From positions 62,001 through 126,000 of the forward strand of contig JANQGX010000088.1 in assembly GCA_028282885.1 (NCBI GenBank): DNA of 64,000 bases. The letters are read 5' to 3'. This stretch comes from SAR324 cluster bacterium (lineage in GTDB: Bacteria > SAR324 > XYD2-FULL-50-16). The notes under the pieces are model-generated. The model saw nothing but the letters and a program-made list of their open reading frames with translations. It did not search any database and had not been told where the DNA came from. Shown here piece by piece: positions 18,185-26,790 of this stretch (within the stretch, counting starts at the first letter, position 1; every line of letters starts with the position of its first letter). A program made the position numbers and the translations under genes.

Positions 18185-18371
18185 ACCTCCATCCTGTTCA
18201 TTGTGAAACAATAAGGGCCTTTGATAGCTCCCAAACTCAGATTCCTACTCATCCATGCACATATGCCTGATCGATTAATTCAACAGACAGCAGCATAAAA
18301 TTACTTCGATGGTAAAAGTGCGTTGGTTTTTAAAAATCAAGGCCCATCGTCTTAAATTATAGATTATTTTT

Positions 18372-18438
18372 CGGCCCTCCAGCCGGCAGATTTCCTGGCT
18401 TCAGAATATTTAACCGTCTGCAGGGCGGTCGTATCTGC
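18372..18438 (-). promoter_or_regulatory. Candidate structured 5' leader of the permease mRNA
   Basis: On the minus strand GCAGAT (18433-18438) can pair with ATCTGC (18386-18391), enclosing a small ACCG/CGGU hairpin and the sequence GAAGCCAGGAAATCTGCC; a further CGGC/GCCG hairpin follows (18372-18385). The last part resembles the closing AAGnCAGGAnACCTGCC of cobalamin riboswitches, but the rest of that riboswitch core is absent. It may be another structured leader or chance. Confidence 0.3.
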
Positions 18439-18453
18439 AACATAACACTATTT

Positions 18454-18482
18454 TAAATAACTATCCTATAGTTGGTTGTCAA
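18454..18482 (-). promoter_or_regulatory. Sigma-70-type promoter with 13-bp palindromic operator
   Basis: Minus strand: TTGACA (18477-18482), a 17-base spacer, then TATTTA (18454-18459). The spacer carries the palindrome ACTATAGGATAGT (18460-18472), placed for repression. It would drive the TSUP permease and its partner; the regulator is unknown, though the nearby ArsR is a candidate. Confidence 0.5.
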
Positions 18483-18802
18483 GTGGCTGGGTCATAATGA
18501 TACTCCATTCCCGTGATCGAAATGAATAACCATTCATAAACCTTATATCCAGTTGTGCACAGAATTTCTATTGTGCTGTCTCTCGAAAAATCCAGGAGTC
18601 AATATTAACAGGTTCAAACAATGGAATTCGCACTGTTTTAATGAAAAGGATGGAAGACCCCGGGGATAGGTGGGATTTTGATGATGATGGTGGGTTTTCA
18701 GGTGTTCCCGCAGTAATGGGGGGGTGTTCCCGGAAATTGAACCGGCTATTCGACCCTCCCGGAAAATGCGCTTACAAGGGGACTTTCACCGGTTTAACAA
18801 CC

Positions 18803-19336
18803 TCATCCAATTCTCTTCAGCAGTTCAACGGCGGCAAACTGGTTCACTCCGAACTCAGAATCGCCTTTTATTTTGGTAATGGTATCAAACCCCAGCCCGG
18901 TCCAGAACCGAAGAGCAGACCAGTTCTTCAGACCGACGCCCAGTCTGATTTGTTTGACTATGTTATTATTAAGCAGATCTTCCACCCGGGAAACGATCTC
19001 TTTTCCTAACCCAATACCCTGCCATCGGGGTCTGAGAAAGAGACCGCCTACGTAGAAAACCTCTTTTTCGGGATAGCCCAGGTAACAACTCAGAATACCA
19101 GCCACCTCGTTGTTGCTCCTGGCAAACAGCAGATAATGATAGGAGTTCTCCTTTTTGCCACCGGGTGGCAGATCATCGTTGTCAGCAATTCTGCGTGCGT
19201 CTCTTGCAACATCTACCTTGCTCTCCAATAATTGCAGCACGGTTAGATTTTCCTCCAAAACAAGCCTGATCGAACCCTCATCATCAGAAGTGGCGATACG
19301 CCCGTAAATCCTTTCCGTATCCAAGGTTTCCAACAT
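18803..19336 (-). CDS. GNAT-family N-acetyltransferase (177 aa)
   Basis: The acetyl-CoA binding signature is clear: a strand FYVGGLFLRPRWQGIGLGKEI includes the R/Q-x-x-G-x-G/A loop (RWQGIG), preceded by a beta strand EVAGILSCYLG and followed by NWSALRFWTGLGF, the usual motif B end. Substrate is not predictable. The ATG has AAGGA about 8 bases upstream. It stands alone, with 111 bases to the next upstream gene. Confidence 0.85.
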   Translation of the reverse strand: MLETLDTERIYGRIATSDDEGSIRLVLEENLTVLQLLESKVDVARDARRIADNDDLPPGGKKENSYHYLLFARSNNEVAGILSCYLGYPEKEVFYVGGLFLRPRWQGIGLGKEIVSRVEDLLNNNIVKQIRLGVGLKNWSALRFWTGLGFDTITKIKGDSEFGVNQFAAVELLKRIG

Positions 19337-19447
19337 ATTCCATCCTTTCCCGGATTAAACGCTATTAAACTTTAGTTGATGGTTGATTTCGATCTGTTTG
19401 AAAACGATTATGCAAATGTGGGGCGGAAGGAGAATGCTGAAGCGCCC

Positions 19448-20020
19448 CTAGGTCTTTTCCTTGATTGCCAGTTCTCCAAAAAGGACTTTCCCTTCAATGA
19501 CAATGGTCGGTGCATTCGGATCAAGTCTCGTCCTATTCTTGTTACCGGCTGCTGCTGCAATCGTGAGCACATTACTGATGACGTTAACGCCTGGCGGTAC
19601 AATCACCCTGACCTCCCCGAACCAGCAATCCAAAGAGATATACAGCAAATCCGATTTAAACCGAACGTCTCTGAAGTCGATTTCCGAGGCCCCCATCACG
19701 GTAATCACCCTCAACTGCTTTGAACTGAACCAGTTCCCGATACGTTTTTGTTCAGACATGACACTCACCAACATATCCCTGTTCCGATAAACATCCGGTT
19801 TGTAGTCCGATTCTTGCGTTTCCGGGCTATCATCCTTGGGAAGATCCGCCACCAGGGAGAAGAGTTCCGATTTGCTCTGGGTGCTCAAGGCCACCCTCAT
19901 CATCTGATCAAACTCCTCAATTTCCAGGTGATCTTTTCCCAGGTTGTATTTTAGCTGGCTGATGACTTTATCCCGGAGGTACTTAACCGGTCTGTCCTTC
20001 CATTCGACGAGTGAATTCAT
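19448..20020 (-). CDS. LiaF-like/DUF1707 envelope-stress protein (190 aa)
   Basis: Residues about 20-65 form a SHOCT/DUF1707-like helical module (a YNLGKDHLEIEEFDQMMRVAL segment, shortened here). Residues about 90-185 form the LiaF C-terminal beta-helix-like domain (VITVMGASEIDFRDVRF, LYISLDCWFGEVRVIVPPG, VNVISNV). Such proteins sense or modulate the response to cell-wall stress; this one lacks the usual transmembrane helices, so it is cytoplasmic. Confidence 0.75.
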   Translation of the reverse strand: MNSLVEWKDRPVKYLRDKVISQLKYNLGKDHLEIEEFDQMMRVALSTQSKSELFSLVADLPKDDSPETQESDYKPDVYRNRDMLVSVMSEQKRIGNWFSSKQLRVITVMGASEIDFRDVRFKSDLLYISLDCWFGEVRVIVPPGVNVISNVLTIAAAAGNKNRTRLDPNAPTIVIEGKVLFGELAIKEKT

Positions 20021-20141
20021 GGCTTCTCACAGGGTGTTATTAGAGTGACGGTGGGGATGAACAGTACATGTGTATTATCATACGAGGTTAAACTCCAATC
20101 CGGTTCGTCGGGTGCCATTTAATTTGCCGGATCGCTGCTCA

Positions 20142-20684
20142 TTACAATGGATCAATCATGGCTTTCAATTTACTGATGGTATTCCAGTTCCTGGCTGTAA
20201 CGGGAACACCCATGCATTTTTCCACATTCGCAGCCAGTTTGGATCGTCCGATTCCTTCCGGTGCGAATAAATAGAATATCCTTCCCTTGAGTTCGAACGC
20301 CTCCGACTCTCTTTTCAGAGATTCAAGTTTTTCCAGATTTGGCTGAGTGGGATTATCTTCCAGGAAATAAAAATGAAGGTTCTTTCCGTTACCGGAGTCA
20401 AACGGATTATTGGAGATTGCCTCTTCCAGCTCCTGTCGACTCAGCAAAAGCGCCTTTGGCGCAAACCCTTTCGCTTTGTTGATCGTGGCACAAATTCGTT
20501 CCGCAAATTCCTTAACATCGGATATTTCCCGTTGAAAGACGACATTCCCGCTTTGAATATAGGTCTTAACCGCCTCGCATCCCAATTCTTCCAGCATGAT
20601 CACCAACTCCTTCATCGGAAGCAAATTATGTCCTCCAACGTTGATCCCCCTGAACAGGGCGATGGCAGGTTCTTTTGTTCTCAT
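20142..20684 (-). CDS. DUF1697 family protein (180 aa)
   Basis: The family opening is intact: IALFRGINVGGHNLLPMKELVIMLEELG, then KTYIQSGNVVF. The C-terminal motif GRSKLAANVEKCMGVPVTARNWNT is also typical. DUF1697 proteins are widespread, about 180 aa, and have no established biochemical function. Length is complete. Confidence 0.9.
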   Translation of the reverse strand: MRTKEPAIALFRGINVGGHNLLPMKELVIMLEELGCEAVKTYIQSGNVVFQREISDVKEFAERICATINKAKGFAPKALLLSRQELEEAISNNPFDSGNGKNLHFYFLEDNPTQPNLEKLESLKRESEAFELKGRIFYLFAPEGIGRSKLAANVEKCMGVPVTARNWNTISKLKAMIDPL

Positions 20685-20704
20685 TGATTATTACCCGAAT
20701 GACA

Positions 20705-21883
20705 TCAATAGATATCGAATCTTTTGCTTTTGTTTCTCAGAATCCTGAGATTTTTGGCATCTTCCGGGAGGGCCCGGTCCGATTTAACGGCCGGAATAAT
20801 CACCGACTTCACCAGGTGAATCGGGGCATCCAATTGATTTCTGGGCAGATCCGAGGTAAAAACCACCACCAGTTCTTTATCCGGAATGACAAAAATATAC
20901 TGCCCCTTATAACCCAAGGAATGGAAACCAAAGGGATGAACATACCATTGATAGCCGTAGTCATCAGCTACGAAACCACGCCAGTTCATCCTGATCTGCT
21001 TCTTTGACGACTCTTCCACCCAGGCTGTAGATATCACCTGCCGACCGTCCCAGTTCCCTCCTTTAAGAAACAGGTATCCGAATTTTGCCATGTCGCGAGC
21101 GCGCATATCCAGGCCATACCCTCCATTGGGCAATCCGTTGCCATCCCGGTTCCAAATATAAGATGTTATACCCAGGGGAGCGAATAATTGGTCACGGGCG
21201 AATGTCGCGATTTCCAAACCCGCCCTGTCCAGAATAAGCAGAAGCAGGTGAGAGCAACCTGAATTGTAGTTGTAATGTTGTCCGGGCTCTTGAATCACAG
21301 GCTTGTCCAGGATGTAGCTGGCCGTATCTCCTTTCATCATTTCTATGGCCGGATTGCTGAAGTCAAGATACCCCTTTTCAAGTTCCGGCCAATCAAACCC
21401 GCAGCTCATGTTTAGCAGTTGCTTCACCGTGATGGATCCGGTCTTGCCGTTATCATTCTTCTTCGAGAGCTCGGGAAAAAACTCCAAAAGGGTCTGCCTG
21501 ACACCTTTGACATGGCCCTTATCAATAGCGATCCCCATTAGTGCAGACGACACACTTTTGGTACTGGAGTATATGCCATGCAAAAGCTCGGGAAAGTATC
21601 TGTGAGCCTCTGCAACGATGTAACCATTTCTGACAATCACCAAGCTCTTGAAACTGAGATGCTTTGTTTTGATTTCATCAAATACCCCGGATAGTTCTTC
21701 AGAACTCATCCCCTGTTGTTCCGGTGACGAGAATCTCCATCCCGTTGTAGGCCAGTACTCCGCCTCGGGATTAAAGGTAAATCCGGAACCGATGTTTTTG
21801 GCAAAAAGAACCGGATAAAAAACACCGGTCAGGAGGATTAGGAGTATGGCCAATACCTTGAAACCGATTTGCATTCGTTTCAT
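20705..21883 (-). CDS. Exported beta-lactamase-fold serine hydrolase (392 aa)
   Basis: A signal peptide (residues about 7-28) precedes a class-C-type serine hydrolase domain. The SxxK nucleophile lies in GIYSSTKSVSSALMG; the second-motif tyrosine is in HYNYNSGCSHLL (YxN), and the third motif region is near HSLGYKGQY. Homologues act as esterases, D-amino-acid peptidases or 6-aminohexanoate-dimer hydrolases; the YxN element fits these. It probably acts in the periplasm. It ends 20 bases before the DUF1697 gene start, so the two may be co-transcribed. Confidence 0.85.
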   Translation of the reverse strand: MKRMQIGFKVLAILLILLTGVFYPVLFAKNIGSGFTFNPEAEYWPTTGWRFSSPEQQGMSSEELSGVFDEIKTKHLSFKSLVIVRNGYIVAEAHRYFPELLHGIYSSTKSVSSALMGIAIDKGHVKGVRQTLLEFFPELSKKNDNGKTGSITVKQLLNMSCGFDWPELEKGYLDFSNPAIEMMKGDTASYILDKPVIQEPGQHYNYNSGCSHLLLLILDRAGLEIATFARDQLFAPLGITSYIWNRDGNGLPNGGYGLDMRARDMAKFGYLFLKGGNWDGRQVISTAWVEESSKKQIRMNWRGFVADDYGYQWYVHPFGFHSLGYKGQYIFVIPDKELVVVFTSDLPRNQLDAPIHLVKSVIIPAVKSDRALPEDAKNLRILRNKSKRFDIY

Positions 21884-22094
21884 GAATTATACCCCGATAA
21901 AAAGTGAGTTTCTCTAAATCGTGAAATAATTGACCACTCCAAATCGAACCGGAAACACTACACCTGTGCAGTCCCGTTTTTCACGAGGCGGTAGCCGGCT
22001 CCTGGGCTGATAACGAACGAAGGAACCGACGTCTGGCAGTACAATAGACAGCCGGAAAATTCTGAACAACAAGCTGTATCCGATCGTACCGATT

Positions 22095-22451
22095 TTAGAA
22101 GGTGATCACTTTTTCGCTGTCCACCACCCAGGCCGCTAACTCGGGCATTGTTGAATGTTCCGCGCCTTCGAAATACGGCTCGTTCTTATAAATACCGCAG
22201 CGGGCCATACAGGTACCACAAACCTTAACGGGCACTTCTTCCGCAATCAAATCCTTGAGCATTTTTGAAAGGTCCTGGTCATATCCCGCAGGCGGCTTAC
22301 AGGAATCGCGAGCCATGTCCACCGCATCGTTCATCAGAAAGATCCGCACCTCTTCTCCTCTTTCTACCAGCTTATCCACCAATCGCAAACCATTCCATGT
22401 AACATCTGTATTATCATATGGTTGCCTGTTAAATATGATCAATATCGCCAT
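22095..22451 (-). CDS. DsrE/DsrF-like sulfur-relay family protein (118 aa)
   Basis: The fold signature is seen in an opening strand AILIIFNRQPYDNTDVTWNGLRL, then VRIFLMNDAV and a cysteine motif VKVCGTCMARCGI; the C-x-x-C-x-x-x-C cluster could carry persulfide. DsrE-like proteins move sulfur between partners. It lies 15 bases downstream of an ArsR gene with the same direction, so its expression is probably derepressed by that regulator's ligand, likely a sulfane-sulfur or thiol signal. Confidence 0.8.
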   Translation of the reverse strand: MAILIIFNRQPYDNTDVTWNGLRLVDKLVERGEEVRIFLMNDAVDMARDSCKPPAGYDQDLSKMLKDLIAEEVPVKVCGTCMARCGIYKNEPYFEGAEHSTMPELAAWVVDSEKVITF

Positions 22452-22466
22452 TGTTTTTTCCTGTAA

Positions 22467-22733
22467 TTAATTTTCATTTAAAAGTACTGATACCAAGCCG
22501 GCGACTTTCTGATTAGTCACCTTATAGCAGGTTTTGGTTCCGTACTTAACCGGATACAAAATCCCACAGTTTTTTAGCACGCCGATGTGCTGGGAGACCG
22601 TGGATTGAGGCAAACCCAACAGATTGGTTACGTCAGTCACGCAACACTCGTCATCCAGCAGCATTTCTACAATCCTTAACCTCATTGGATGTGCTAATCC
22701 TTTTAAGATCTGACTTTCCTTTTCGTAATCCAT
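22467..22733 (-). CDS. ArsR-family repressor, probable sulfur or metal sensor (88 aa)
   Basis: A short winged-helix protein: KGLAHPMRLRIVEMLL, recognition helix GLPQSTVSQHIGVLKN, then a wing with GTKTCYKV. Cysteines at about residues 29-30 (ECCV), 57 and 68 could bind metal or form a di- or polysulfide link, as in BigR/SqrR-type regulators. Its own promoter carries a perfect 15-bp-arm inverted repeat, which implies autorepression together with the DsrE gene. Confidence 0.85.
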   Translation of the reverse strand: MDYEKESQILKGLAHPMRLRIVEMLLDDECCVTDVTNLLGLPQSTVSQHIGVLKNCGILYPVKYGTKTCYKVTNQKVAGLVSVLLNEN

Positions 22734-22767
22734 GGGTAATTACAAATTCCAAAATATTGTCTGTTTT

Positions 22768-22812
22768 AATATCGTAATATCGCAATATAACGATATTACG
22801 ATATTTGATCAA
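22768..22812 (-). promoter_or_regulatory. ArsR/DsrE promoter with perfect inverted-repeat operator
   Basis: AATATCGTAATATCG (22768-22782) and CGATATTACGATATT (22791-22805) are perfect inverted repeats of 15 bases around an 8-base centre. The minus-strand promoter TTGATC (22807-22812), 17 bases, TATATT (22784-22789) overlaps them: the -10 box is in the centre and one arm fills the spacer. Each arm itself contains ATATCG twice or in near-repeat. Confidence 0.8.
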
Positions 22813-22887
22813 GCCGGGATTTACCAGGGAGAACAAGATTCGATGAGAATGCTGATATCGGACTTTTAAACAAAGAATATGAATGAT

Positions 22888-23649
22888 CTAACGCACCCTG
22901 GCCCGCACCATCGATAGCGAAATATCCACTTTGAATTCCGCTTCCCGATTGGCCGATCTGGCGTTGGCTATCTCGTTCTTGATCCGATTAACACCCTTCA
23001 GAAATTCCTGATCGGAAAGGAGGGACAGTTGTGAAGTGTAATCCTTGGGCAAGGGAAAGATCTCGTCGCTCCTGATGTTATTCCGCAGTCTTTCACCCGT
23101 CTCAAAGCTGATGAATTGAAATCCCGCCTTACGCAACCATGATTCCAGTTTGGCAGGGGAAGGATATCGAAGCAGGTCAGCCTGGCGAGTGCCCTCGAAA
23201 TAATCGTAAACAAACCAGTCATCGAGACCTGTATGGGGGTCCATCCCGACAATAATCAGCGTGCCACCCGGACTAAGGAGGGCGAAGCAATCCCGAATGA
23301 AGCTTTCCGGCCGTACAAAATGATGAATGGCGTTGATGCAATAAATCAAATCAAAGCTATCCGGTTTTAAGGGAAGACGATTGGCGTCGGCCTGAATCAG
23401 ATTGATCCCGGGATTTGCAGTCTTGGCCTTGGCAAGCATACCGAAGGAAGCATCCGCACCGATGGAAAATGGTGCAGTCGGCAATCCTGCAAGCCAATGA
23501 CCGGTGCCACAGCCGACTTCCAGAACCGAATTCGCCTTTATTGAAAGGCAGATATCTACCAGTTTTTTTGCAAGCCCATCGGCACGATAGGATTTCCGGT
23601 ACCTGTAGTTATAAATATCTGCCACCTTGTCATAATTTACCCTGTTCAT
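22888..23649 (-). CDS. Class I SAM-dependent methyltransferase (253 aa)
   Basis: Motif I is VLEVGCGTGHWL, motif II region GADASFGML, then LIQADANRLPLKPDSFDLIYCINAIHHF (post-II and motif III) and LLSPGGTLIIVG. This is the UbiE/BioC-like Methyltransf_11 fold; the substrate is unknown. The start at 23649 was chosen because its ATG overlaps the end (ATGA) of the frame-corrected Nudix gene; an in-frame ATG at 23703 with a GGAG element is the alternative. Confidence 0.85.
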   Translation of the reverse strand: MNRVNYDKVADIYNYRYRKSYRADGLAKKLVDICLSIKANSVLEVGCGTGHWLAGLPTAPFSIGADASFGMLAKAKTANPGINLIQADANRLPLKPDSFDLIYCINAIHHFVRPESFIRDCFALLSPGGTLIIVGMDPHTGLDDWFVYDYFEGTRQADLLRYPSPAKLESWLRKAGFQFISFETGERLRNNIRSDEIFPLPKDYTSQLSLLSDQEFLKGVNRIKNEIANARSANREAEFKVDISLSMVRARVR

Positions 23650-24049
23650 GAGATAACAATCTTTTTCAGATGATCGAGCACCGAATGAGAAGCCGGATGC
23701 CATTCATCTCCAGGTTTCCGGTCTAATGGGCGCCAGAAGAATTCGAACTCGTGCCCCCGTCATCCCGTGTAAAATAGGTCCGGTTTTCTACCATTTGCTG
23801 GTAGCATTGCATCAAACAAAAGCCCCAGGTCTCTTTCTCTTCGGAAAATTCAATCGTTTCCAGGCGCTTTACGGCTACTCCTACCAGTCCGGACTCCTCC
23901 AACAGCTCCCGACTACAGGCCTCTTCCAGCGTCTCACCAGGCTCTATGGTTCCTTTCACTAGCTGTATACCGCCTTGGGAATGTCTGAATGCCGGAATTT
24001 CCGGTCCTGCAGGCGTCTTTCTGATCACAACCGGCCAAGCTTTTTCCAT
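23646..24049 (-). pseudogene. Nudix hydrolase gene frameshifted in a G5 tract
   Basis: The Nudix box is complete (GTIEPGETLEEACSRELLEESGL), preceded by QGGIQLVKG. The uninterrupted frame stops at 23723 after DDGG with an unnatural tail. If one G is added to the minus-strand G5 run at 23754-23758 the frame reads DDGGHEFEFFWRPLDR and continues to a TGA at 23646-23648 that overlaps the ATG of the methyltransferase gene. The restored protein matches the usual C-terminal DDGGH...FFW ending of this subfamily. It is either a recent one-base deletion or a homopolymer sequencing error. Confidence 0.75.
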
Positions 24050-24055
24050 TTTAGT

Positions 24056-24478
24056 TCACTCACATCTTCGGGCGATGGGATGATCCGGATTTAATTGCAG
24101 TAGATCCCAGAGATTGCCATAGAGGTCTTCGAAGACAGCCACCATGCCGTAATCCTGCTCCTTCGGCTCCCTGACAAAACTGATTCCTTTTGCTTTCATC
24201 TCGTTGTAATCCCGCCAGAAATCGTCGCTGTTGAGAAAGAGAAAAACACGACCGCCGGTCTGGTTACCGATGAAGGGTTCCTGTTCAGGTTTGGAAGCAC
24301 GCGCCAGCAATAGGGTTGTCCCGCGCGAACCGGGAGGTGCTACAACAACCCAGCGTTTGTCCTGCCCGGGTTGATAGGTATCTTCGATCAGTTCAAAATG
24401 AAGTTTTTGGGTATAGAATTCAATGGCTTCGTCATAGTCCTTCACCACAAGGGCGATATGCACAATGGTCTGTTTCAT
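24056..24478 (-). CDS. VOC-superfamily (glyoxalase/dioxygenase fold) protein (140 aa)
   Basis: Two beta-alpha-beta-beta-beta modules are seen: the first opens IVHIALVVKDYDEAIEFYTQKL, the second contains FLFLNSDDFWRDYNEMKAKGI and ends VFEDLYGNLWDLLQ, with a metal-type E/D near the end and H in the first strand. Members include glyoxalase I-like enzymes and antibiotic-binding proteins; the reaction is not predictable. ATG at 24478 was preferred over an in-frame TTG at 24493. It is 6 bases upstream of the Nudix gene, so both belong to one operon. Confidence 0.85.
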   Translation of the reverse strand: MKQTIVHIALVVKDYDEAIEFYTQKLHFELIEDTYQPGQDKRWVVVAPPGSRGTTLLLARASKPEQEPFIGNQTGGRVFLFLNSDDFWRDYNEMKAKGISFVREPKEQDYGMVAVFEDLYGNLWDLLQLNPDHPIARRCE

Positions 24479-24649
24479 GGTCTGTCCGTTCAAAGTATTA
24501 CTGGAGATTTGGCCTGCCGAACGGCAGAGTATAGGGATAGTCTATGCTTAATTTTGGTCTATGTCGATTTCGCTGCGTCCGGATCCGTGCGGCATATATA
24601 AGGTGAGATAGTGGAAGATTTAACCGATATTTCGCCCTGAACTGTCAGT

Positions 24650-24910
24650 TTAATCAAAAAGGCCCTTTTCCCAGAAAGGTCGTTTAGTGTCCTCCATCAG
24701 CTGTTGACGGGTAATCCCGATATCGTCCAGCAGATAGTCGGGCAGTTTTAGCAAATAGTTTCGATGACTTCTTTTTAAACGCCAATAATTTAGTTTGACC
24801 AACAGCTTTTTGATCTGAATTCCAGGTATATGAATGATGGGCCTCTTGGCAACCGCGGTACTGTTGTTTACAATCAATTTACCCAATTGAGAATTCCTGT
24901 CCCGGTTCAT
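24650..24910 (-). CDS. DUF1127 small basic protein (86 aa)
   Basis: Residues about 40-80 match DUF1127: W-R-x-x-R-x-x-R-x-x-L, then LPDYLLDDIGITRQQL followed by a tail ending in W. Short DUF1127 proteins in Proteobacteria bind RNA or affect phosphate and carbon metabolism; this one has a 40-residue N-terminal extension. The ATG follows GGAGG by 4 bases. It is divergent from a LysR gene 104 bases away, which may control it. Confidence 0.8.
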   Translation of the reverse strand: MNRDRNSQLGKLIVNNSTAVAKRPIIHIPGIQIKKLLVKLNYWRLKRSHRNYLLKLPDYLLDDIGITRQQLMEDTKRPFWEKGLFD

Positions 24911-25013
24911 AACACCTCCCAGTAGCTTTTCGGTTATTCATGTGGATAGGAACAGAATATCATTGGTTCCACGTCAAATCTAATAATAATTTCGAATCGA
25001 CAACATAAGAAAA

Positions 25014-25916
25014 ATGAATCTTCACGAATACGATCTCAATCTCCTGACCATCTTTGACATGATCTTTGTGGAACGCCATCTCACCAAAGCAGGAGAAAAA
25101 TTGAAGATGAGCCAGCCGGCTATGAGTCAGGCCCTGAAGAAACTCCGGGATACTTTTGACGATCAGCTGTTTGTGAGAAGCGGCAAGGAGCTGATTCCAA
25201 CCAATTGCGCCAATCGCATTGCCCCCGGAATCCGGGATATAGTCAAATTGGCCAAAAACACCTTTCTGGACAGAGAGGATTTTGATCCCTGCGAATCCCA
25301 CCGAACCTTCAGAATTGCCATGAGTGACTATACGGAAATGGTCATCCTGCCGGTCCTGTTCAAAAAGCTGCAAAAGGTGGCTCCCGGAATCCGACTGGAA
25401 AGCAAGCACCTTTCTCAGACCAATTATCGAACGATTTTGGAAAGCGATGAACTGGATATCATCCTGGGATGCTCTTTGACATTCGGGGCAAACATCTATC
25501 AGCAGTCCTTGTTTACCGACGAGGAAGTACTGGTGGTTAGAAAAGACAGCCCGGTTCTTAAAGAACCGTTGACCCAGGAAAGATACGCCACCCTGAAACA
25601 TGCCCAGTTCGAGTGGTTTGAAGAGGCGAATTTGATTGACAGGCAGTTGAAATGCCAAAAGCTGCAACGGAATATTGTTTTGGAAGTCCAGCACGAGATG
25701 GTCCTGCCCCTGATCCTGAGAGACAGTGAGCTTGTCATAAACATTCCCCGGCGCATGGCCATTGTTTTTAAAGAGTTTCTACCGCTGGAAATTCTGGAGC
25801 TGCCTTTTCAGGTCAGCCACTATTATCTCTGCCAATACTGGCATCAGAAAAACCATCTTGATCCGGCAAATAAGTGGCTGAGACAACAAATCAAGCAAAT
25901 CGCCGATATCTTATAA
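25014..25916 (+). CDS. LysR-type regulator, NodD/LeuO-like (300 aa)
   Basis: The N-terminal helix-turn-helix reads YDLNLLTIFDMIFVERHLTKAGEKL followed by MSQPAMSQALKKLRDTF and DQLFVRSGKELIPT. The opening (N-L-x-x-L-L-x-I-F) is that of the NodD/LeuO/SyrM branch. The rest is the two-lobed effector domain. Likely targets are the divergent DUF1127 gene and its own promoter. Length is standard. Confidence 0.9.
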   Translation: MNLHEYDLNLLTIFDMIFVERHLTKAGEKLKMSQPAMSQALKKLRDTFDDQLFVRSGKELIPTNCANRIAPGIRDIVKLAKNTFLDREDFDPCESHRTFRIAMSDYTEMVILPVLFKKLQKVAPGIRLESKHLSQTNYRTILESDELDIILGCSLTFGANIYQQSLFTDEEVLVVRKDSPVLKEPLTQERYATLKHAQFEWFEEANLIDRQLKCQKLQRNIVLEVQHEMVLPLILRDSELVINIPRRMAIVFKEFLPLEILELPFQVSHYYLCQYWHQKNHLDPANKWLRQQIKQIADIL

Positions 25917-26016
25917 CTTCGGGTAGTTAAAAACAGTGCCTTCCAGTGCAGCCAACCAATGCTGATGGTGCAAGAAAGAACAAGGCAAATTACCGTGTCA
26001 TCCGAACAGTGCGGAA

Positions 26017-26790
26017 CTATTGAACCTGCACGACGCCGCTTTCCGGTAGCCGTGTATAGGACAGATAAACCCGGTATATCCCTCCCTGGTCAATATCGGA
26101 GAGATGTCTTTCCAATCGTTTCTTCAAATCGGCCCCCTGTTGATCCTTCCGAACAGCGAACCCGATTGGAATCTCCTTCAGTTTACGATACCGGATACCG
26201 GCGATTCCCAGTCTTTGCAGGGAAGACATCGTAGAAGCTCTCTCAAAAATAAAAGCGTTGATTTCGTTTCGATCCAGCATTTTTAACAGGCTATCCATGT
26301 CGGATCCGGCGATGAAGTTCTCTTCAGGAATATCCAATAGCTCTGAAAAAAAGCCCTCATTACCTCTTGGAACGCCGATCCGCTTTGTGTTTTTTAAGGC
26401 TCCTGGCTGAAACATTCCGGTTTTTTTTGCATAGAGATCGGTGTAGGTTGGTTTGGACCAATCCAGCTCCTGGGCGAACCTGTAAAACGGTTTTTCTTCC
26501 AACTGGTAGGGAGTATGACCGATAAGGTCCAACCGCAGCTTCTCCAGATTATTTTTTGCCCGGTAGTAGGGCATGATCGATATATCGAACTGCAGGTTGG
26601 ATACCTTCTCGATCCTCTTCAAAAGATCAATTGAGTAGCCGCTTCCATCTTCGTTGATCAAAGGGGGAAAAGGCTCCAATCCTACCCGTATGACTTCTTT
26701 CTTGTGGGTTTCGATCCACATTCCATACATAAACAGCCCAACCATAGACATTAAAACGGTAGCTACCAGTATAATTTTGACTCCCTGCAT
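26017..26790 (-). CDS. Periplasmic solute-binding protein family 3 (257 aa)
   Basis: An N-terminal signal or anchor helix (residues about 4-27) is followed by the SBP_bac_3 pattern: VIRVGLEPFPPLINEDGSGYSIDLLKRI, IGHTPYQLEEKPFYRF, RIGVPRGNEGF, and a hinge near NAFIFERAS. No permease or ATPase genes are near, so it may serve as a stand-alone sensor or an orphan binding protein. The ATG follows GGAGG by 5 bases. It converges with the LysR gene. Confidence 0.8.
   Translation of the reverse strand: MQGVKIILVATVLMSMVGLFMYGMWIETHKKEVIRVGLEPFPPLINEDGSGYSIDLLKRIEKVSNLQFDISIMPYYRAKNNLEKLRLDLIGHTPYQLEEKPFYRFAQELDWSKPTYTDLYAKKTGMFQPGALKNTKRIGVPRGNEGFFSELLDIPEENFIAGSDMDSLLKMLDRNEINAFIFERASTMSSLQRLGIAGIRYRKLKEIPIGFAVRKDQQGADLKKRLERHLSDIDQGGIYRVYLSYTRLPESGVVQVQ

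Larger units (their letters stand above)
18185..18802. other. Gene-free interval upstream of the permease operon
   Basis: No protein gene is supported here. It holds the long leader and promoter of the minus-strand permease operon (listed separately) and the downstream flank of the GNAT gene. The open frame at 18641-19009 on the plus strand is a shadow of the GNAT gene. Confidence 0.6.

Noticed and set aside
18372..18450. Cobalamin riboswitch
   Set aside because: Only the terminal segment resembles it; the B12 box and the long core are missing.
23649..23703. Upstream ATG of the methyltransferase with a GGAG element
   Set aside because: The frame-corrected Nudix gene covers this stretch and ends at the later ATG, so the upstream start is less likely.
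23726..23760. tRNA-like T-arm and acceptor (GAGTTCGAATTC and GGCGCCCA) on the minus strand
   Set aside because: The stem does not pair, and the sequence is explained as the C-terminal coding part of the Nudix gene.
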